From: JAGXRK01 sp963714415
Lineage (GTDB): Bacteria; Bacteroidota; Ignavibacteria; Ignavibacteriales; Ignavibacteriaceae
Direction: 5' to 3'
DNA length: 64,000 nucleotides
NCBI GenBank assembly: GCA_963714415.1
Contig: CAVQOL010000003.1
Span: forward strand, 124,001 to 188,000
The position numbers and the translations under genes are program-made. Each line of letters opens with the position of its first letter. Position 1 is the stretch's first letter. Below, one piece after another: positions 28,856-37,588 of the stretch. The notes beneath the pieces are model-generated. The model had not been told where the DNA came from. It saw only the letters and a list, made by a program, of their open reading frames with translations, and did not search any database.

Positions 28856-28943
28856 CTAAACCGTTGGTTTCAGTCCGTCCCGATCAAATCGGGACGAGAT
28901 TCCGTTCCGATGATATCGGAACGAACCACTCACCCACCTCTCC
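28856..28943 (-). pseudogene. tRNA-Ser relic B (5' part) with one double-hairpin insert
   Basis: Plus-strand CTAAACCGTTGGTTTCAG and CCACTCACCCACCTCTCC match the 5' half of tRNA-Ser (acceptor, D-arm, start of the anticodon stem). A 52-bp insert (28874-28925) sits in the D-loop: TCC, a GTCCCGAT/ATCGGGAC hairpin, GAGATTCC, then a GTTCCGAT/ATCGGAAC hairpin. It lies upstream of the intact tRNA, so relic B (5' half) and relic A (3' half) bracket the tRNA plus GIY-YIG unit and share the stretch CTGAAACCAACGGTTT. Confidence 0.85.
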
Positions 28944-29123
28944 AATGCTGAAAAATAACGGTGCAAATATAATCCTTATCAAATATTAAAACAAAGATAA
29001 TGTAAGAATCCTCTTATTAAACCGTGAATTGAACTTTAGAAGTCATTATAAGATTTGGTTAACATTGCTTATCAGACCTTCTTTTAATAATTTTTGTCAG
29101 CTAATTAAAAAAAAGGAGACTTG

Positions 29124-30293
29124 ATGAATAAATTTTCCGGAGTCGATTATTATAATATTGATTCAATTCTTTCAGAAGAAGAAAAAATGATTCGTGACTT
29201 GGTTCGTGAATTTGTTACTGAAGAAATCATTTCAATAATTGAAAAATATAATAGGGAAGCCAAATTCCCGATGCAGATACTTCCTAAAATGGCTGAAATG
29301 GGTTTGTTTGGTCCAACTCTTCCTCAAAAATATGGATGCGCTGAACTAAACAATGTTGCTTATGGACTTATAATGCAAGAACTTGAGAGAGGAGACAGTG
29401 GCGTTCGCAGTTTTGCTTCTGTTCAAAGTTCTTTAGTAATGTATCCGATATACCAATTTGGCAGTGAAGAACAAAAGGATTATTGGCTGCCGCTTCTGGC
29501 TAAAGTGGAAAAAATAGGTTGCTTTGGTTTGACCGAACCGGATTATGGATCCAATCCTGGCGGTATGATCACAAAAGCGGAAAAGACTGCAAATGGTTAT
29601 GTCATCAACGGTGCAAAGATGTGGATTACTAATGGTACCATTGCTGATGTTGCTGTAGTATGGGCTAAGTTAGATGGTATTGTGCGTGGTTTCCTCGTTG
29701 AAAAAGGTACAAAAGGATTTACTGCTCCTGAAATGAAGGGTAAACATTCTCTTCGTGCTTCTGTAACTTCAGAATTAATTTTTGACAATGTTGAAATTCC
29801 TGAAAGTAATCTTCTTCACAAAACAGAAGGACTCAAAAATGCTTTAATGTGTCTGAATCAGGCACGGTATAGCATTGCCTGGGGCGTAGTTGGTTCGATG
29901 ATGGCTTGTTATGATTCTGCTTTGAATTATGCAAAATCCAGAATTCAGTTTAGCAAACCAATTGCTGCTTATCAGATGACTCAGGAAAAATTAGTTTATA
30001 TGTTAACTGAAATTACTAAAGCTCAGTTGCTCAATCTTCAATTAGGAAGAATGAAAGATAATGGCACTATGAAGTTTACTCAGGTTTCAATGGCTAAAAG
30101 GAACAATTGTGAAATAGCTTTGAATATTGCAAGAATGTCACGCGAAATACATGGAGCAAACGGAATTCTTGATGAATATCCTGTCATGAGGCATGCTGCT
30201 AATCTTGAATCTGTTAAAACTTATGAAGGTACGCATGAAATGCACACTTTAATTTTAGGTGAAGATATTACAGGTTTTCCTGCTTTTGATTAA
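29124..30293 (+). CDS. acyl-CoA dehydrogenase, glutaryl-CoA dehydrogenase type
   Basis: 389 aa from the ATG at 29124, which has AAAAGGAG 5 bp upstream; an in-frame TTG at 29121 is too close to that site. The FAD-dependent acyl-CoA dehydrogenase fold is clear: GCFGLTEPDYGSNPGGM, KMWITNGTIADVAVV, KHSLRASVTSELIFDNVEIP. The catalytic Glu sits in TYEGTHEMHTLILG (about residue 368), and RSFASVQSSLVMYPI with the GTHE/ITG ending is the pattern of glutaryl-CoA dehydrogenases, which oxidise and decarboxylate glutaryl-CoA in lysine and tryptophan breakdown. The Arg of RSFASVQSS is the usual glutaryl-carboxylate contact. Electrons go to ETF. The gene stands alone before a terminator. Confidence 0.88.
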   Translation: MNKFSGVDYYNIDSILSEEEKMIRDLVREFVTEEIISIIEKYNREAKFPMQILPKMAEMGLFGPTLPQKYGCAELNNVAYGLIMQELERGDSGVRSFASVQSSLVMYPIYQFGSEEQKDYWLPLLAKVEKIGCFGLTEPDYGSNPGGMITKAEKTANGYVINGAKMWITNGTIADVAVVWAKLDGIVRGFLVEKGTKGFTAPEMKGKHSLRASVTSELIFDNVEIPESNLLHKTEGLKNALMCLNQARYSIAWGVVGSMMACYDSALNYAKSRIQFSKPIAAYQMTQEKLVYMLTEITKAQLLNLQLGRMKDNGTMKFTQVSMAKRNNCEIALNIARMSREIHGANGILDEYPVMRHAANLESVKTYEGTHEMHTLILGEDITGFPAFD

Positions 30294-30299
30294 ATTTAC

Positions 30300-30324
30300 A
30301 GACCACTTCCGGAGGGTCTTTTTT
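30300..30324 (+). terminator. rho-independent terminator
   Basis: AGACCACTTCCGGAGGGTCT followed by six T residues, 7 bp after the acyl-CoA dehydrogenase stop and before guaB. Confidence 0.75.
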
Positions 30325-30347
30325 GTATAAAAAAAATCGGGTGTAAA

Positions 30348-31820
30348 ATGTTTGAAGAAAATAAATTAATAGAAGGTATCACTTTCGATGATATTCTTTT
30401 GCTGCCGGGTAAATCTCACGTTTTACCAAGAGAGGTTGATGTATCAACTTTTCTTACACCTGAAATAAAACTAAACATTCCTTTAGTTTCTGCTGCAATG
30501 GATACGGTTACAGAATCATCAATGGCAATTGCTATTGCAAGAGAAGGCGGAATAGGAATACTCCACAAAAATCTTACTATAGAAGAACAATGTGGTGAAG
30601 TTGATAAGGTTAAAAGATCTGAAAGCGGAATGATTAGAAATCCGATAACCCTTACTCCGAATCAAACCATAGGCGATGCATTAGAACTTATGAAAAAGTA
30701 CACAGTATCTGGAATTCCAGTTATTGATAATGATGAAAAGTTGGTTGGCATTTTAACTAACAGAGATCTAAGGTTTGAACCAAATAAACGTCTTAAAGTT
30801 TCTGCATTAATGACAAAAGAAAATCTTATTACAGCACCATTAGGTACAACATTAGAAAAAGCAGAAAAAATTCTTCAACGCTATAAAATTGAGAAACTGC
30901 CGGTAGTTGATAAGAATGGCAAGTTAAAAGGATTGATTACATTTAAAGATATAATGAAGAAAAAGAAACATCCGTTTGCTTGTAAAGATGAGCACGGCAG
31001 ATTACGTGTGGGAGCAGCAGTCGGGATCACATCTGATACAATGGATAGAGTAGAATCTATTAATAACGCCGGCGCAGATGTCATAGTTATTGATACTGCT
31101 CACGGTCATTCGGTGGGAGTTATTAAAGTAATTAAAGAGATTCGAAGAAAATTTAAATACACGCAGCTAATTGCTGGTAATATAGGAACTTATGAGGGAG
31201 CACTTGAACTGGTAAATTGCAATGTGGATGCAGTTAAAGTTGGAATTGGTCCTGGTTCAATCTGTACCACCAGGGTGGTTGCTGGCGTCGGTGTTCCGCA
31301 AATAACGGCAATTACTGAAGCTTACAGAGCAGTAAAGAAAAAAGGTATTCCCATAATTGCTGATGGCGGTGTCAAGCAAACCGGCGACATTCCAAAGGCA
31401 ATTTCTGTTGGAGCAGACACGGTTATGATTGGTGGTTTATTTGCCGGTGTTGATGAAAGTCCTGGTGAGAAAATTCTTTATGAAGGTAGAAGTTTTAAAC
31501 TATATCGCGGTATGGGTTCAATAAGTGCTATGAAAAAGGGAAGTAAAGACCGTTATTTTCAGGATGCTGAAGATGAAGTTAAAAAATTAGTGCCTGAAGG
31601 TGTTGAAGGGCGTGTTCCTTACAAAGGTCCACTGGAAGATACTATTTATCAGTTAGTTGGTGGATTAAGAGCTGCAATGGGATATTGCGGAACAAAAGAT
31701 ATTAAAACATTAAAGAAATATGGAAAGTTTGTTAAAGTATCTTTAGCAGGATTAAAGGAGAGTCATCCCCACGATGTGATTATCACTCAGGAATCTCCTA
31801 ATTATCATTTACAGAAATAA
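30348..31820 (+). CDS. guaB: IMP dehydrogenase
   Basis: 490 aa, full length. It oxidises IMP to XMP with NAD, the first committed step of GMP synthesis, in the cytosol. Residues 8-70 begin the TIM barrel (TFDDILLLPGKS, AAMDTVTES). A Bateman module of two CBS domains spans about 95-205 (MIRNPITLTPNQTIGDA, GIPVIDNDEKLVGILTNRD, KLKGLITFKDI). The catalytic loop GPGSICTTR places the active Cys at 306, and the flap with RYFQ follows near 410. Everything expected is present. A glycosyltransferase gene starts 10 bp downstream and purD follows, so part of purine synthesis is grouped here. Confidence 0.97.
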   Translation: MFEENKLIEGITFDDILLLPGKSHVLPREVDVSTFLTPEIKLNIPLVSAAMDTVTESSMAIAIAREGGIGILHKNLTIEEQCGEVDKVKRSESGMIRNPITLTPNQTIGDALELMKKYTVSGIPVIDNDEKLVGILTNRDLRFEPNKRLKVSALMTKENLITAPLGTTLEKAEKILQRYKIEKLPVVDKNGKLKGLITFKDIMKKKKHPFACKDEHGRLRVGAAVGITSDTMDRVESINNAGADVIVIDTAHGHSVGVIKVIKEIRRKFKYTQLIAGNIGTYEGALELVNCNVDAVKVGIGPGSICTTRVVAGVGVPQITAITEAYRAVKKKGIPIIADGGVKQTGDIPKAISVGADTVMIGGLFAGVDESPGEKILYEGRSFKLYRGMGSISAMKKGSKDRYFQDAEDEVKKLVPEGVEGRVPYKGPLEDTIYQLVGGLRAAMGYCGTKDIKTLKKYGKFVKVSLAGLKESHPHDVIITQESPNYHLQK

Positions 31821-31830
31821 AAGTCATTTT

Positions 31831-33111
31831 ATGTTTAAAGTTCTTGTTATTGCTTACTATTTCCCGCCGATGGGTTTAAGCGGGGTTCAGAGAACTCTGA
31901 AATTTGTTAAATATCTCAAAGAATATAATTGGGAACCGACTGTTATTACCTCTAGTGATGTTGGTTATTTTGCTCATGATAATTCATTAACCAATGAGCT
32001 AAATAGTCTTAACATAAATGTAATACGGATTGGAGGAAAAGAGCCAAATGCAATTCTTTCTAAATTCGGTACAATAAAATTACCTTCTGAATTTATTCGC
32101 AGAATTTTGAACAAAATCAGTCAAACAATTTTCATTCCTGATAACAAAGTTTCATGGTCAAAAAAAGTATATAAAAAAGTTGAAGAAATTGTTGCCAAAG
32201 AAAAATTTGATGCAATCTTCATTACTTGTCCGCCATTCTCAGCTCTTAGTTATGTCTCACGAATCCGTAAAAAAAGTGATATACCGATTTTTGTTGATTA
32301 CAGAGATTTATGGTATGAAAGTTATTTTTCATTTTATCCTACGCCCATTCATAAATATCTTGGTAAGAAGGAAGAATACAACTCACTTAAAGCAGTTGAC
32401 AGAATTCTAGTAACAAACAGAAAGATAAAAGAAAAACTTCTTAAAGATTTTCAATTTCTTTCATTTGATGATGTCGTAATTTTACCTCACGGATTTGATC
32501 CTCAGGACTTTGAAAGAATTCCCGCTGTTCCAAAACCAAAGAACAAATTAGTTTTGATGTATTCAGGAATATTCATGGCGTACAATACACCGAAATATTT
32601 TCTAAAAGCATTTAAGGAAATATCGGTTGAAAGACCTGATATAGCTGCCGAAATTGAACTTCATTTTGTCGGTTATCTCGGAAAAGAAAATAAAAAGCTC
32701 ATAAGAAAGTTAAACCTGCGGGAATTTGTTAAAGACTACGGTTATGTTGATCACGATGATTCGATTTCAAAGATAAAATCTGCAGATGTATTGTGGTTTA
32801 TGGTTGACAGATTAAAAAATATTGATGCAATTCTTCCAGGCAAAGTCTATGAATATGTCGGTGCGCAAAAGCCTATAATCGCCTGTGTGCCCGAAGGTGC
32901 GGCTAAAATGGCTGTTGAAGAATATGGTGCGGGATTTATTTGTGAGCCGGATAATATATCTGAAATCAAAAAGACAATTCTTACAGTTTATGAATTGTAC
33001 AAGAAAAATGAATTACCTAAACCGGATGAAACCATTTTACAGAAATACCGTAGAGATTATTTAACGGAAATGTTATCAAAACAATTTCAACAAAAACTTA
33101 GAGCTCTTTAA
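31831..33111 (+). CDS. glycosyltransferase, GT-B fold (GT4-like)
   Basis: 426 aa. The N-terminus KVLVIAYYFPPMGLSGVQRTLKFVKYL is typical of GT4-type glycosyltransferases (glycine-rich acceptor loop). The C-terminal half has the donor domain: LVLMYSGIFMAYNTP, HFVGYLGKENKKL, VKDYGYVDHDDSISKIKSADVLWFMV and PGKVYEYVGAQKPIIACVPEG with the Glu-x7-Glu-like nucleotide-sugar site. It builds a glycan by moving sugar from a nucleotide donor; donor and acceptor are unknown. It has no signal or membrane segment, so it works on the cytosolic face. It sits between guaB and purD, an odd place for a polysaccharide enzyme, and probably rides in the same transcript. Confidence 0.85.
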   Translation: MFKVLVIAYYFPPMGLSGVQRTLKFVKYLKEYNWEPTVITSSDVGYFAHDNSLTNELNSLNINVIRIGGKEPNAILSKFGTIKLPSEFIRRILNKISQTIFIPDNKVSWSKKVYKKVEEIVAKEKFDAIFITCPPFSALSYVSRIRKKSDIPIFVDYRDLWYESYFSFYPTPIHKYLGKKEEYNSLKAVDRILVTNRKIKEKLLKDFQFLSFDDVVILPHGFDPQDFERIPAVPKPKNKLVLMYSGIFMAYNTPKYFLKAFKEISVERPDIAAEIELHFVGYLGKENKKLIRKLNLREFVKDYGYVDHDDSISKIKSADVLWFMVDRLKNIDAILPGKVYEYVGAQKPIIACVPEGAAKMAVEEYGAGFICEPDNISEIKKTILTVYELYKKNELPKPDETILQKYRRDYLTEMLSKQFQQKLRAL

Positions 33112-33113
33112 AA

Positions 33114-34394
33114 ATGAACGTTGTTGTTATCGGATCAGGCGGCAGAGAACATACAATCGCGTGGAAAATAAGTCAAAGCAAATCACTAAATAAACTTTAT
33201 TGCATTCCTGGTAATCCGGGCACTTCTCAGATTGCCGAAAATGTAAACATAGATATCTTACAACATTCCGAAGTGATTAATTTCTGCAAAGAAAACTTAA
33301 TTGATTTAGTCGTTATTGGTCCTGAGCAGCCTCTTGTTGAAGGCTTATCAGATGATTTAAGAAATTCCGGTATAAATGTTTTTGGTCCTGATGCTTCTGC
33401 GGCAATGATTGAAGCAAGCAAATCAGTTGCAAAAGAAATTATGCAAAAAGCTGGTGTGCCTACTGCAGGTTATAAAGAGTTTGCATCAAATCAATTTAAT
33501 GAAGCGTTGCAGTATTTAAGGAATTTATCTTACCCAACTGTGATTAAAGCAGATGGACTTGCTGCCGGTAAAGGCGTAATTATTTGTGAAAATTTTGAAC
33601 AGGCAGAAAAGGCGCTTAAGGAAATTTTTATTGATAAAGTTTTTGGTATATCAGGTAATAAATTAATTATTGAAGATTTTCTTGAAGGGGAAGAAGCATC
33701 AATCTTTGCAATAACTGATGGTGAAGATTTTATTTTGCTTCCTTCTTCCCAGGATCATAAACGAATAGGCGATGGTGATAAAGGTAAAAATACTGGTGGA
33801 ATGGGAGCTTATTCTCCTGCACCAATTGTTACATCGGAAATTCTGCAAAAGGTTGCAGATAAAATTATTAAACCAACCTTAAATCAGTTAAAATTGGAGG
33901 GAAAGAAATTCATTGGCTGTCTTTACGTTGGACTAATGATTAAGAATGATGAAATTAATGTTGTGGAGTTTAATTGCCGATTCGGTGATCCGGAAACTCA
34001 AGCTGTTCTTCCTCTGATTGAAGGCGACTTCCTGCAATTACTATATTCTGCTGCAATCGGAAAGATTGATAAAAACTCTGTTCACTTTTCAAATAGTTCT
34101 GCTGTTTGTGTTGTTGCTGCTTCTGCGGGTTATCCGGATAGTTACAAGAAAGGATTTGAAATATCGGGACTTAGTCAAGATGATGATATAATAATCTTTC
34201 ATGCCGGGACAAAAAAGGAAGGTGAAAAAATTCACACTAATGGTGGAAGAGTTCTTGGAGTAACTGCCGTTTCAAAAGATGGTAATTTAAAACAGGCGCA
34301 AAAAAAAGCTTATCAGTCAATTCAAAAAATTTATTTTGAAGGTATCTATTACAGAAAAGATATTGCCGAAAAAGCTTTCAAATATCTTAGTTGA
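33114..34394 (+). CDS. purD: phosphoribosylamine--glycine ligase
   Basis: 426 aa, full length. It joins 5-phosphoribosylamine and glycine with ATP in the second step of purine synthesis. The N-terminus VVVIGSGGREHTIAWKISQS is the GARS N-domain signature. The ATP-grasp core contains PTVIKADGLAAGKGVIIC, FLEGEEASIFAITDG, DHKRIGDGDKGKNTGGMGAYSPAP and VVEFNCRFGDPETQAVLP with the metal-binding Glu/Asn. The C-domain ends with GGRVLGVTAV and YRKDIAEKA. The start is 2 bp after the upstream stop, so it is probably co-translated with the glycosyltransferase. Confidence 0.97.
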   Translation: MNVVVIGSGGREHTIAWKISQSKSLNKLYCIPGNPGTSQIAENVNIDILQHSEVINFCKENLIDLVVIGPEQPLVEGLSDDLRNSGINVFGPDASAAMIEASKSVAKEIMQKAGVPTAGYKEFASNQFNEALQYLRNLSYPTVIKADGLAAGKGVIICENFEQAEKALKEIFIDKVFGISGNKLIIEDFLEGEEASIFAITDGEDFILLPSSQDHKRIGDGDKGKNTGGMGAYSPAPIVTSEILQKVADKIIKPTLNQLKLEGKKFIGCLYVGLMIKNDEINVVEFNCRFGDPETQAVLPLIEGDFLQLLYSAAIGKIDKNSVHFSNSSAVCVVAASAGYPDSYKKGFEISGLSQDDDIIIFHAGTKKEGEKIHTNGGRVLGVTAVSKDGNLKQAQKKAYQSIQKIYFEGIYYRKDIAEKAFKYLS

Positions 34395-34454
34395 ATATTG
34401 ACAAGTGGTTTTGTTTCTCTTTTCAATTTAAATAAATAAATTCCTGCCGAAATT

Positions 34455-36068
34455 ATGATACCTCTACACGTACATTCATATTACAGTCTTTTATCCGGGA
34501 CGGCTAGTCCTGATGATTTAATCCAAAAAGCAAAAGATTATAATCTTAATGCATTGGCATTGACTGATACAAATGGAATGTATGGCTTAGTTCAGTTCTT
34601 TAAGAAAGCAAAAGAAACAAAGATCAAACCAATTCTGGGTGCTTGCATTACTGATATTACCAATGAAAATATTTATGCAGTTTTATTGGCAAAAAATCTC
34701 AAAGGATATAGCGAGTTATGTAAAATAATTACTATGCGAAAATTAAATGAAGATTTTTCACTGACAAAAATTATTAATGAGTTTAATGAAAATCTTTTTG
34801 CAATAACTCCTTCAATCGAACTGCTGAAGAATAGTAAGAATCATAAAAATTTATTCGCTGAATTAATTTCAACTAAAAAAAATAAAAGAAAAACAAGAGA
34901 ATTATATAATTATGCTGTTGAGAAGAAGATTAAGTTCGTTGTTTCAAATCCTGTTTATTTTATAGAAAAAGATGATTACAACCTGCATAAACTTGTTCGT
35001 GCGATAGATCTGAATAAAGCAATAAATAATCTTAATGAAAATGATTTGTGTGATGAAGAATATTATTTCAAAGATCCGACCTTGATTGATAGACTTTATC
35101 GCTCACTGCCTGAAGCATTAAAAAATAGTGATTTTATAGCGAATGAATGTAATGTTGATTTAAAGATTGGTGAATATAAATATCCCAAATATCCTTTAAG
35201 CGGTAATGAATCTTCAAAAGAATTTCTTACAAAACTTGCATATAATGGCTTGCATAAAAAGTATAAAAAAGTAACAGATAAAGAGTTAAATCGTGTTGAA
35301 TATGAACTAAGCGTTATAGATGAACTTAACTTCAATGATTATTTTTTAATTGTTTGGGAAATTGTTCAGGAAGCAAAGAGAAGGGGAATGATGACTATTG
35401 GCAGAGGTTCGGCTGCAAATAGTATTGTTTCTTATCTGCTCGATTTAACACAAGTCGATCCGATTAAACATAATTTATATTTTGAAAGATTCTTAAATAA
35501 GGCCAGAAGCAATCCTCCTGATGTTGATATAGATTTTTCGTGGAAGGAACGTGATGAGATAATTCGTTTTGTGTTTGAGAGATATGGTTATGAGAGAGTT
35601 GCAATGATATCAACGCACGTTACGTTCAAAGCCAGATCGGCGTTTAGAGAAACCGCCAAAGCATTTGGCATTACCGACAAGGAAATTTCAAAATATTCTA
35701 AGTTCATTCCATGGACAGATGCATCAAATCTTCCTAATATCGCAAATATTTTTCCAGAATCTAAAAATATTAATTTCAATATAGAACCCTGGAAATCAAT
35801 TGTTAGTTACGCTGTTCGATTGGCAAACTTTCCCAGACATTTAAGTATTCATCCCGGTGGCATAGTGATAACCCCAACTAAAGTTACAGATTATTGTGCG
35901 CTTGAGTATGCGAAGAATAAAGGTTTAGGATTAATTATAACTCAACCTGATATGTATTCAATTGAAGATTTGGGTCTAATTAAAATAGATCTGCTCAGTC
36001 AGAGATCATTAGGAGTTTTGCGAGATACAGTTAATATGATAGATAAAAATTATTCTGATGAAGAATGA
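34455..36068 (+). pseudogene. DNA polymerase III alpha (DnaE-type), N-terminal half only
   Basis: 537 aa, about half of a DnaE alpha subunit. Residues 1-200 are the PHP domain (LHVHSYYSLLSGTASPDD; ALTDTNGMYG has lost the usual metal-binding His after the Asp). The start of the polymerase palm is present: TIGRGSAANSIVSYLLDLTQ, PPDVDIDFSWKERDE with the first two catalytic Asp, and LGLIKIDLLSQRSLG with the third. The fingers, beta-clamp-binding and OB regions are missing: the frame ends in KNYSDEE, and the last 19 bp overlap the convergent MauE/DoxX gene. No further DnaE coding is visible, and there are no intein motifs. As written it should not polymerise DNA. It may be a deletion remnant beside a complete copy elsewhere. 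Confidence 0.88.
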
Positions 36069-36499
36069 ATCTTTATTGAAAATAACTTTGAATCTTTATA
36101 AATGAGTATCCATCCTGCAATAAACATGAAAGAATTTTCGATTATCTTTTGAATTCCGATCTGATTTCCAGTGCCGAAACATCCGCATTCTATATCAAGC
36201 CCTCTAATCAAACTAATTCCAATAGCAATAATAAAAACAGAAAGCATTGCAGTAATTATCGCCGCATTTTCCTTAACAGATATTCCAAGGATTAACATTG
36301 ATCCGGCAACAATTTCAATCCAGGGTATTGTTATTGCAAAAAAGTTAATCATAAAAATTGGTAGAAGGCGATAATTTGCTATTGAAGTAGAAAATCCAGC
36401 TGGATCAGAAATTTTTTCTGCACCGGCATATATGAATACAAAGCCAAGGAGAATTCTAAGCAGAAATAATAAAAATTTATTTGAGATAATTCGTTTCAT
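36050..36499 (-). CDS. MauE/DoxX-family redox membrane protein
   Basis: 149 aa, four predicted membrane helices: residues 8-26 (FLLFLLRILLGFVFIYAG), 47-70, 77-98 and 118-137. GFVFIYAGAEKISDP is the DoxX/MauE opening and IECGCFGTG near residue 105 is the conserved cysteine pair of MauE-type proteins, which support disulfide formation or reduction in the periplasm. It lies 2 bp after the rhodanese gene on the same strand, so both probably handle sulfur or thiol chemistry at the membrane. Its 3' end overlaps the truncated dnaE by 19 bp. Confidence 0.85.
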   Translation of the reverse strand: MKRIISNKFLLFLLRILLGFVFIYAGAEKISDPAGFSTSIANYRLLPIFMINFFAITIPWIEIVAGSMLILGISVKENAAIITAMLSVFIIAIGISLIRGLDIECGCFGTGNQIGIQKIIENSFMFIAGWILIYKDSKLFSIKIHSSSE

Positions 36500-36501
36500 G
36501 A

Positions 36502-37080
36502 TTACTTATTAAGTGATTCAACAGGATAGCCGGCTTCCAACCAATCAATCCAGCCGCCGTAAAAAATGTAAATTCTCTTAAAACCTTTTTCAAAAAGTTC
36601 ATCGCTAAGCATAATACTTAGGTCACAATCTTCACCGCTGCAATAGGTAATAACAGTTTTATTTTTATTAAGAGTGCTTAACACACTTTCATACTTTTCA
36701 GACTCATAAAAAGGAATATTAATTGAATTTTTTATATGTCCTTCTGCAAACTCCTCTTTTGTTCTTGCATCAATAAACTTGGCTCCATTTTTATACAATT
36801 CGTAAGCTCTGGGGAGTTTTATTGCTATAGGTTCCGAGAATGGAGGGTCGATTTCTGTTTTTGAATCATTATTATTTTGATGTTCATTGTCCTCAATTTT
36901 ATTAGAATCTGTTAAATCTGAAATAGCTGATTCCTGATTTTGAATATCTTCATCTTCAAACTGGAGTATTCGTTCTTCTTTAATCAGAGGAATGCCTTCG
37001 GGATTCAGAAAATTATATGCGAATCCTATTAATGAACTTATAGCGATAATAAGAAATATGTTTTTGTAGTTTAAAATCAT
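36502..37080 (-). CDS. membrane-anchored rhodanese-domain protein
   Basis: 192 aa. An N-terminal helix (residues 6-23, NIFLIIAISSLIGFAYNF) anchors or exports it. An acidic, low-complexity linker spans about 36-80. The rhodanese domain covers 86-190, with AKFIDARTKEEFAEGHIKNSINIP and the active-site Cys147 in ITYCSGEDCDLS. Rhodaneses carry sulfane sulfur as a persulfide on that Cys. A second Cys four residues later (CSGEDC) could form a regulatory disulfide. It is in a two-gene unit with the MauE-like protein, a natural thiol-exchange partner. Confidence 0.87.
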   Translation of the reverse strand: MILNYKNIFLIIAISSLIGFAYNFLNPEGIPLIKEERILQFEDEDIQNQESAISDLTDSNKIEDNEHQNNNDSKTEIDPPFSEPIAIKLPRAYELYKNGAKFIDARTKEEFAEGHIKNSINIPFYESEKYESVLSTLNKNKTVITYCSGEDCDLSIMLSDELFEKGFKRIYIFYGGWIDWLEAGYPVESLNK

Positions 37081-37256
37081 TTTGAAAAAAAATATACGTA
37101 AAAATAATCTTTTGCCAGCTTATGTGAAATGAATATTAATTGACATTAAGCAAGATTTACTCTAATTATTTTTAAGCAATAGGTCAAATTTATTTTGAAA
37201 TTATTTTATTTTTTACTAATTATTACTGCACTTAAATTTTATAATAGGAGGATGCA

Positions 37257-37511
37257 ATGAAAATAGTACGAATGAATAAACTGGATAGCAGTGGAGGCAA
37301 AAAAACCGCTGCTTTTTTTGATGTTGAAACATCAGACGGTATAATAATAAAAGGATTTCGAATCATTAATGGTTCGAACGGCTTATTTGTTTCATCTCCC
37401 GATGAAAAAGGTAAGGATGGAAAGTTCTACGACAGAGTCATTCTTCCAAAGGAAATGAAAGAAGCACTTGAGAAAACAGCTCTTGAAGATTACAATAAGA
37501 GCAGCGAATAA
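37257..37511 (+). CDS. SpoVG-family nucleic-acid-binding protein
   Basis: 84 aa with a strong ribosome site (AGGAGG, 5 bp before ATG). The core SDGIIIKGFRIINGSNGLFV, SSPDEKGKDGKFYDRVILP matches SpoVG, whose hallmark is VIDGNNGLFVAMPS followed by G-F-D. SpoVG proteins bind DNA and RNA and affect septation and gene expression in Gram-positives and spirochaetes; in Bacteroidota their role is not settled. It is a single gene, divergent from the rhodanese operon. Confidence 0.82.
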   Translation: MKIVRMNKLDSSGGKKTAAFFDVETSDGIIIKGFRIINGSNGLFVSSPDEKGKDGKFYDRVILPKEMKEALEKTALEDYNKSSE

Positions 37512-37548
37512 AATTATAACGTACTTGATATTTGCATGATCTTTTAAG

Positions 37549-37581
37549 TAAGTAAAGCCTTGGCTAACAAGGCTTTACTTA
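37549..37581. terminator. 14-bp perfect hairpin beside orphan tRNA-Leu relic
   Basis: TAAGTAAAGCCTTG, loop GCTAA, CAAGGCTTTACTTA. It is almost the same hairpin as 53915-53953 and stands at the same side of the relic. It may terminate spoVG on one strand. Confidence 0.7.
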
Positions 37582-37588
37582 TTCTGCG

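Noticed and set aside
28285..28943. CRISPR array
   Set aside because: The repeated hairpins are not evenly spaced, have different stems and lie inside tRNA fragments; no cas gene is present.
34455..36068. Split-intein DnaE as in cyanobacteria
   Set aside because: The C-terminal end lacks an intein N-terminal block (Cys followed by intein motifs) and the break is at a different place in the protein.
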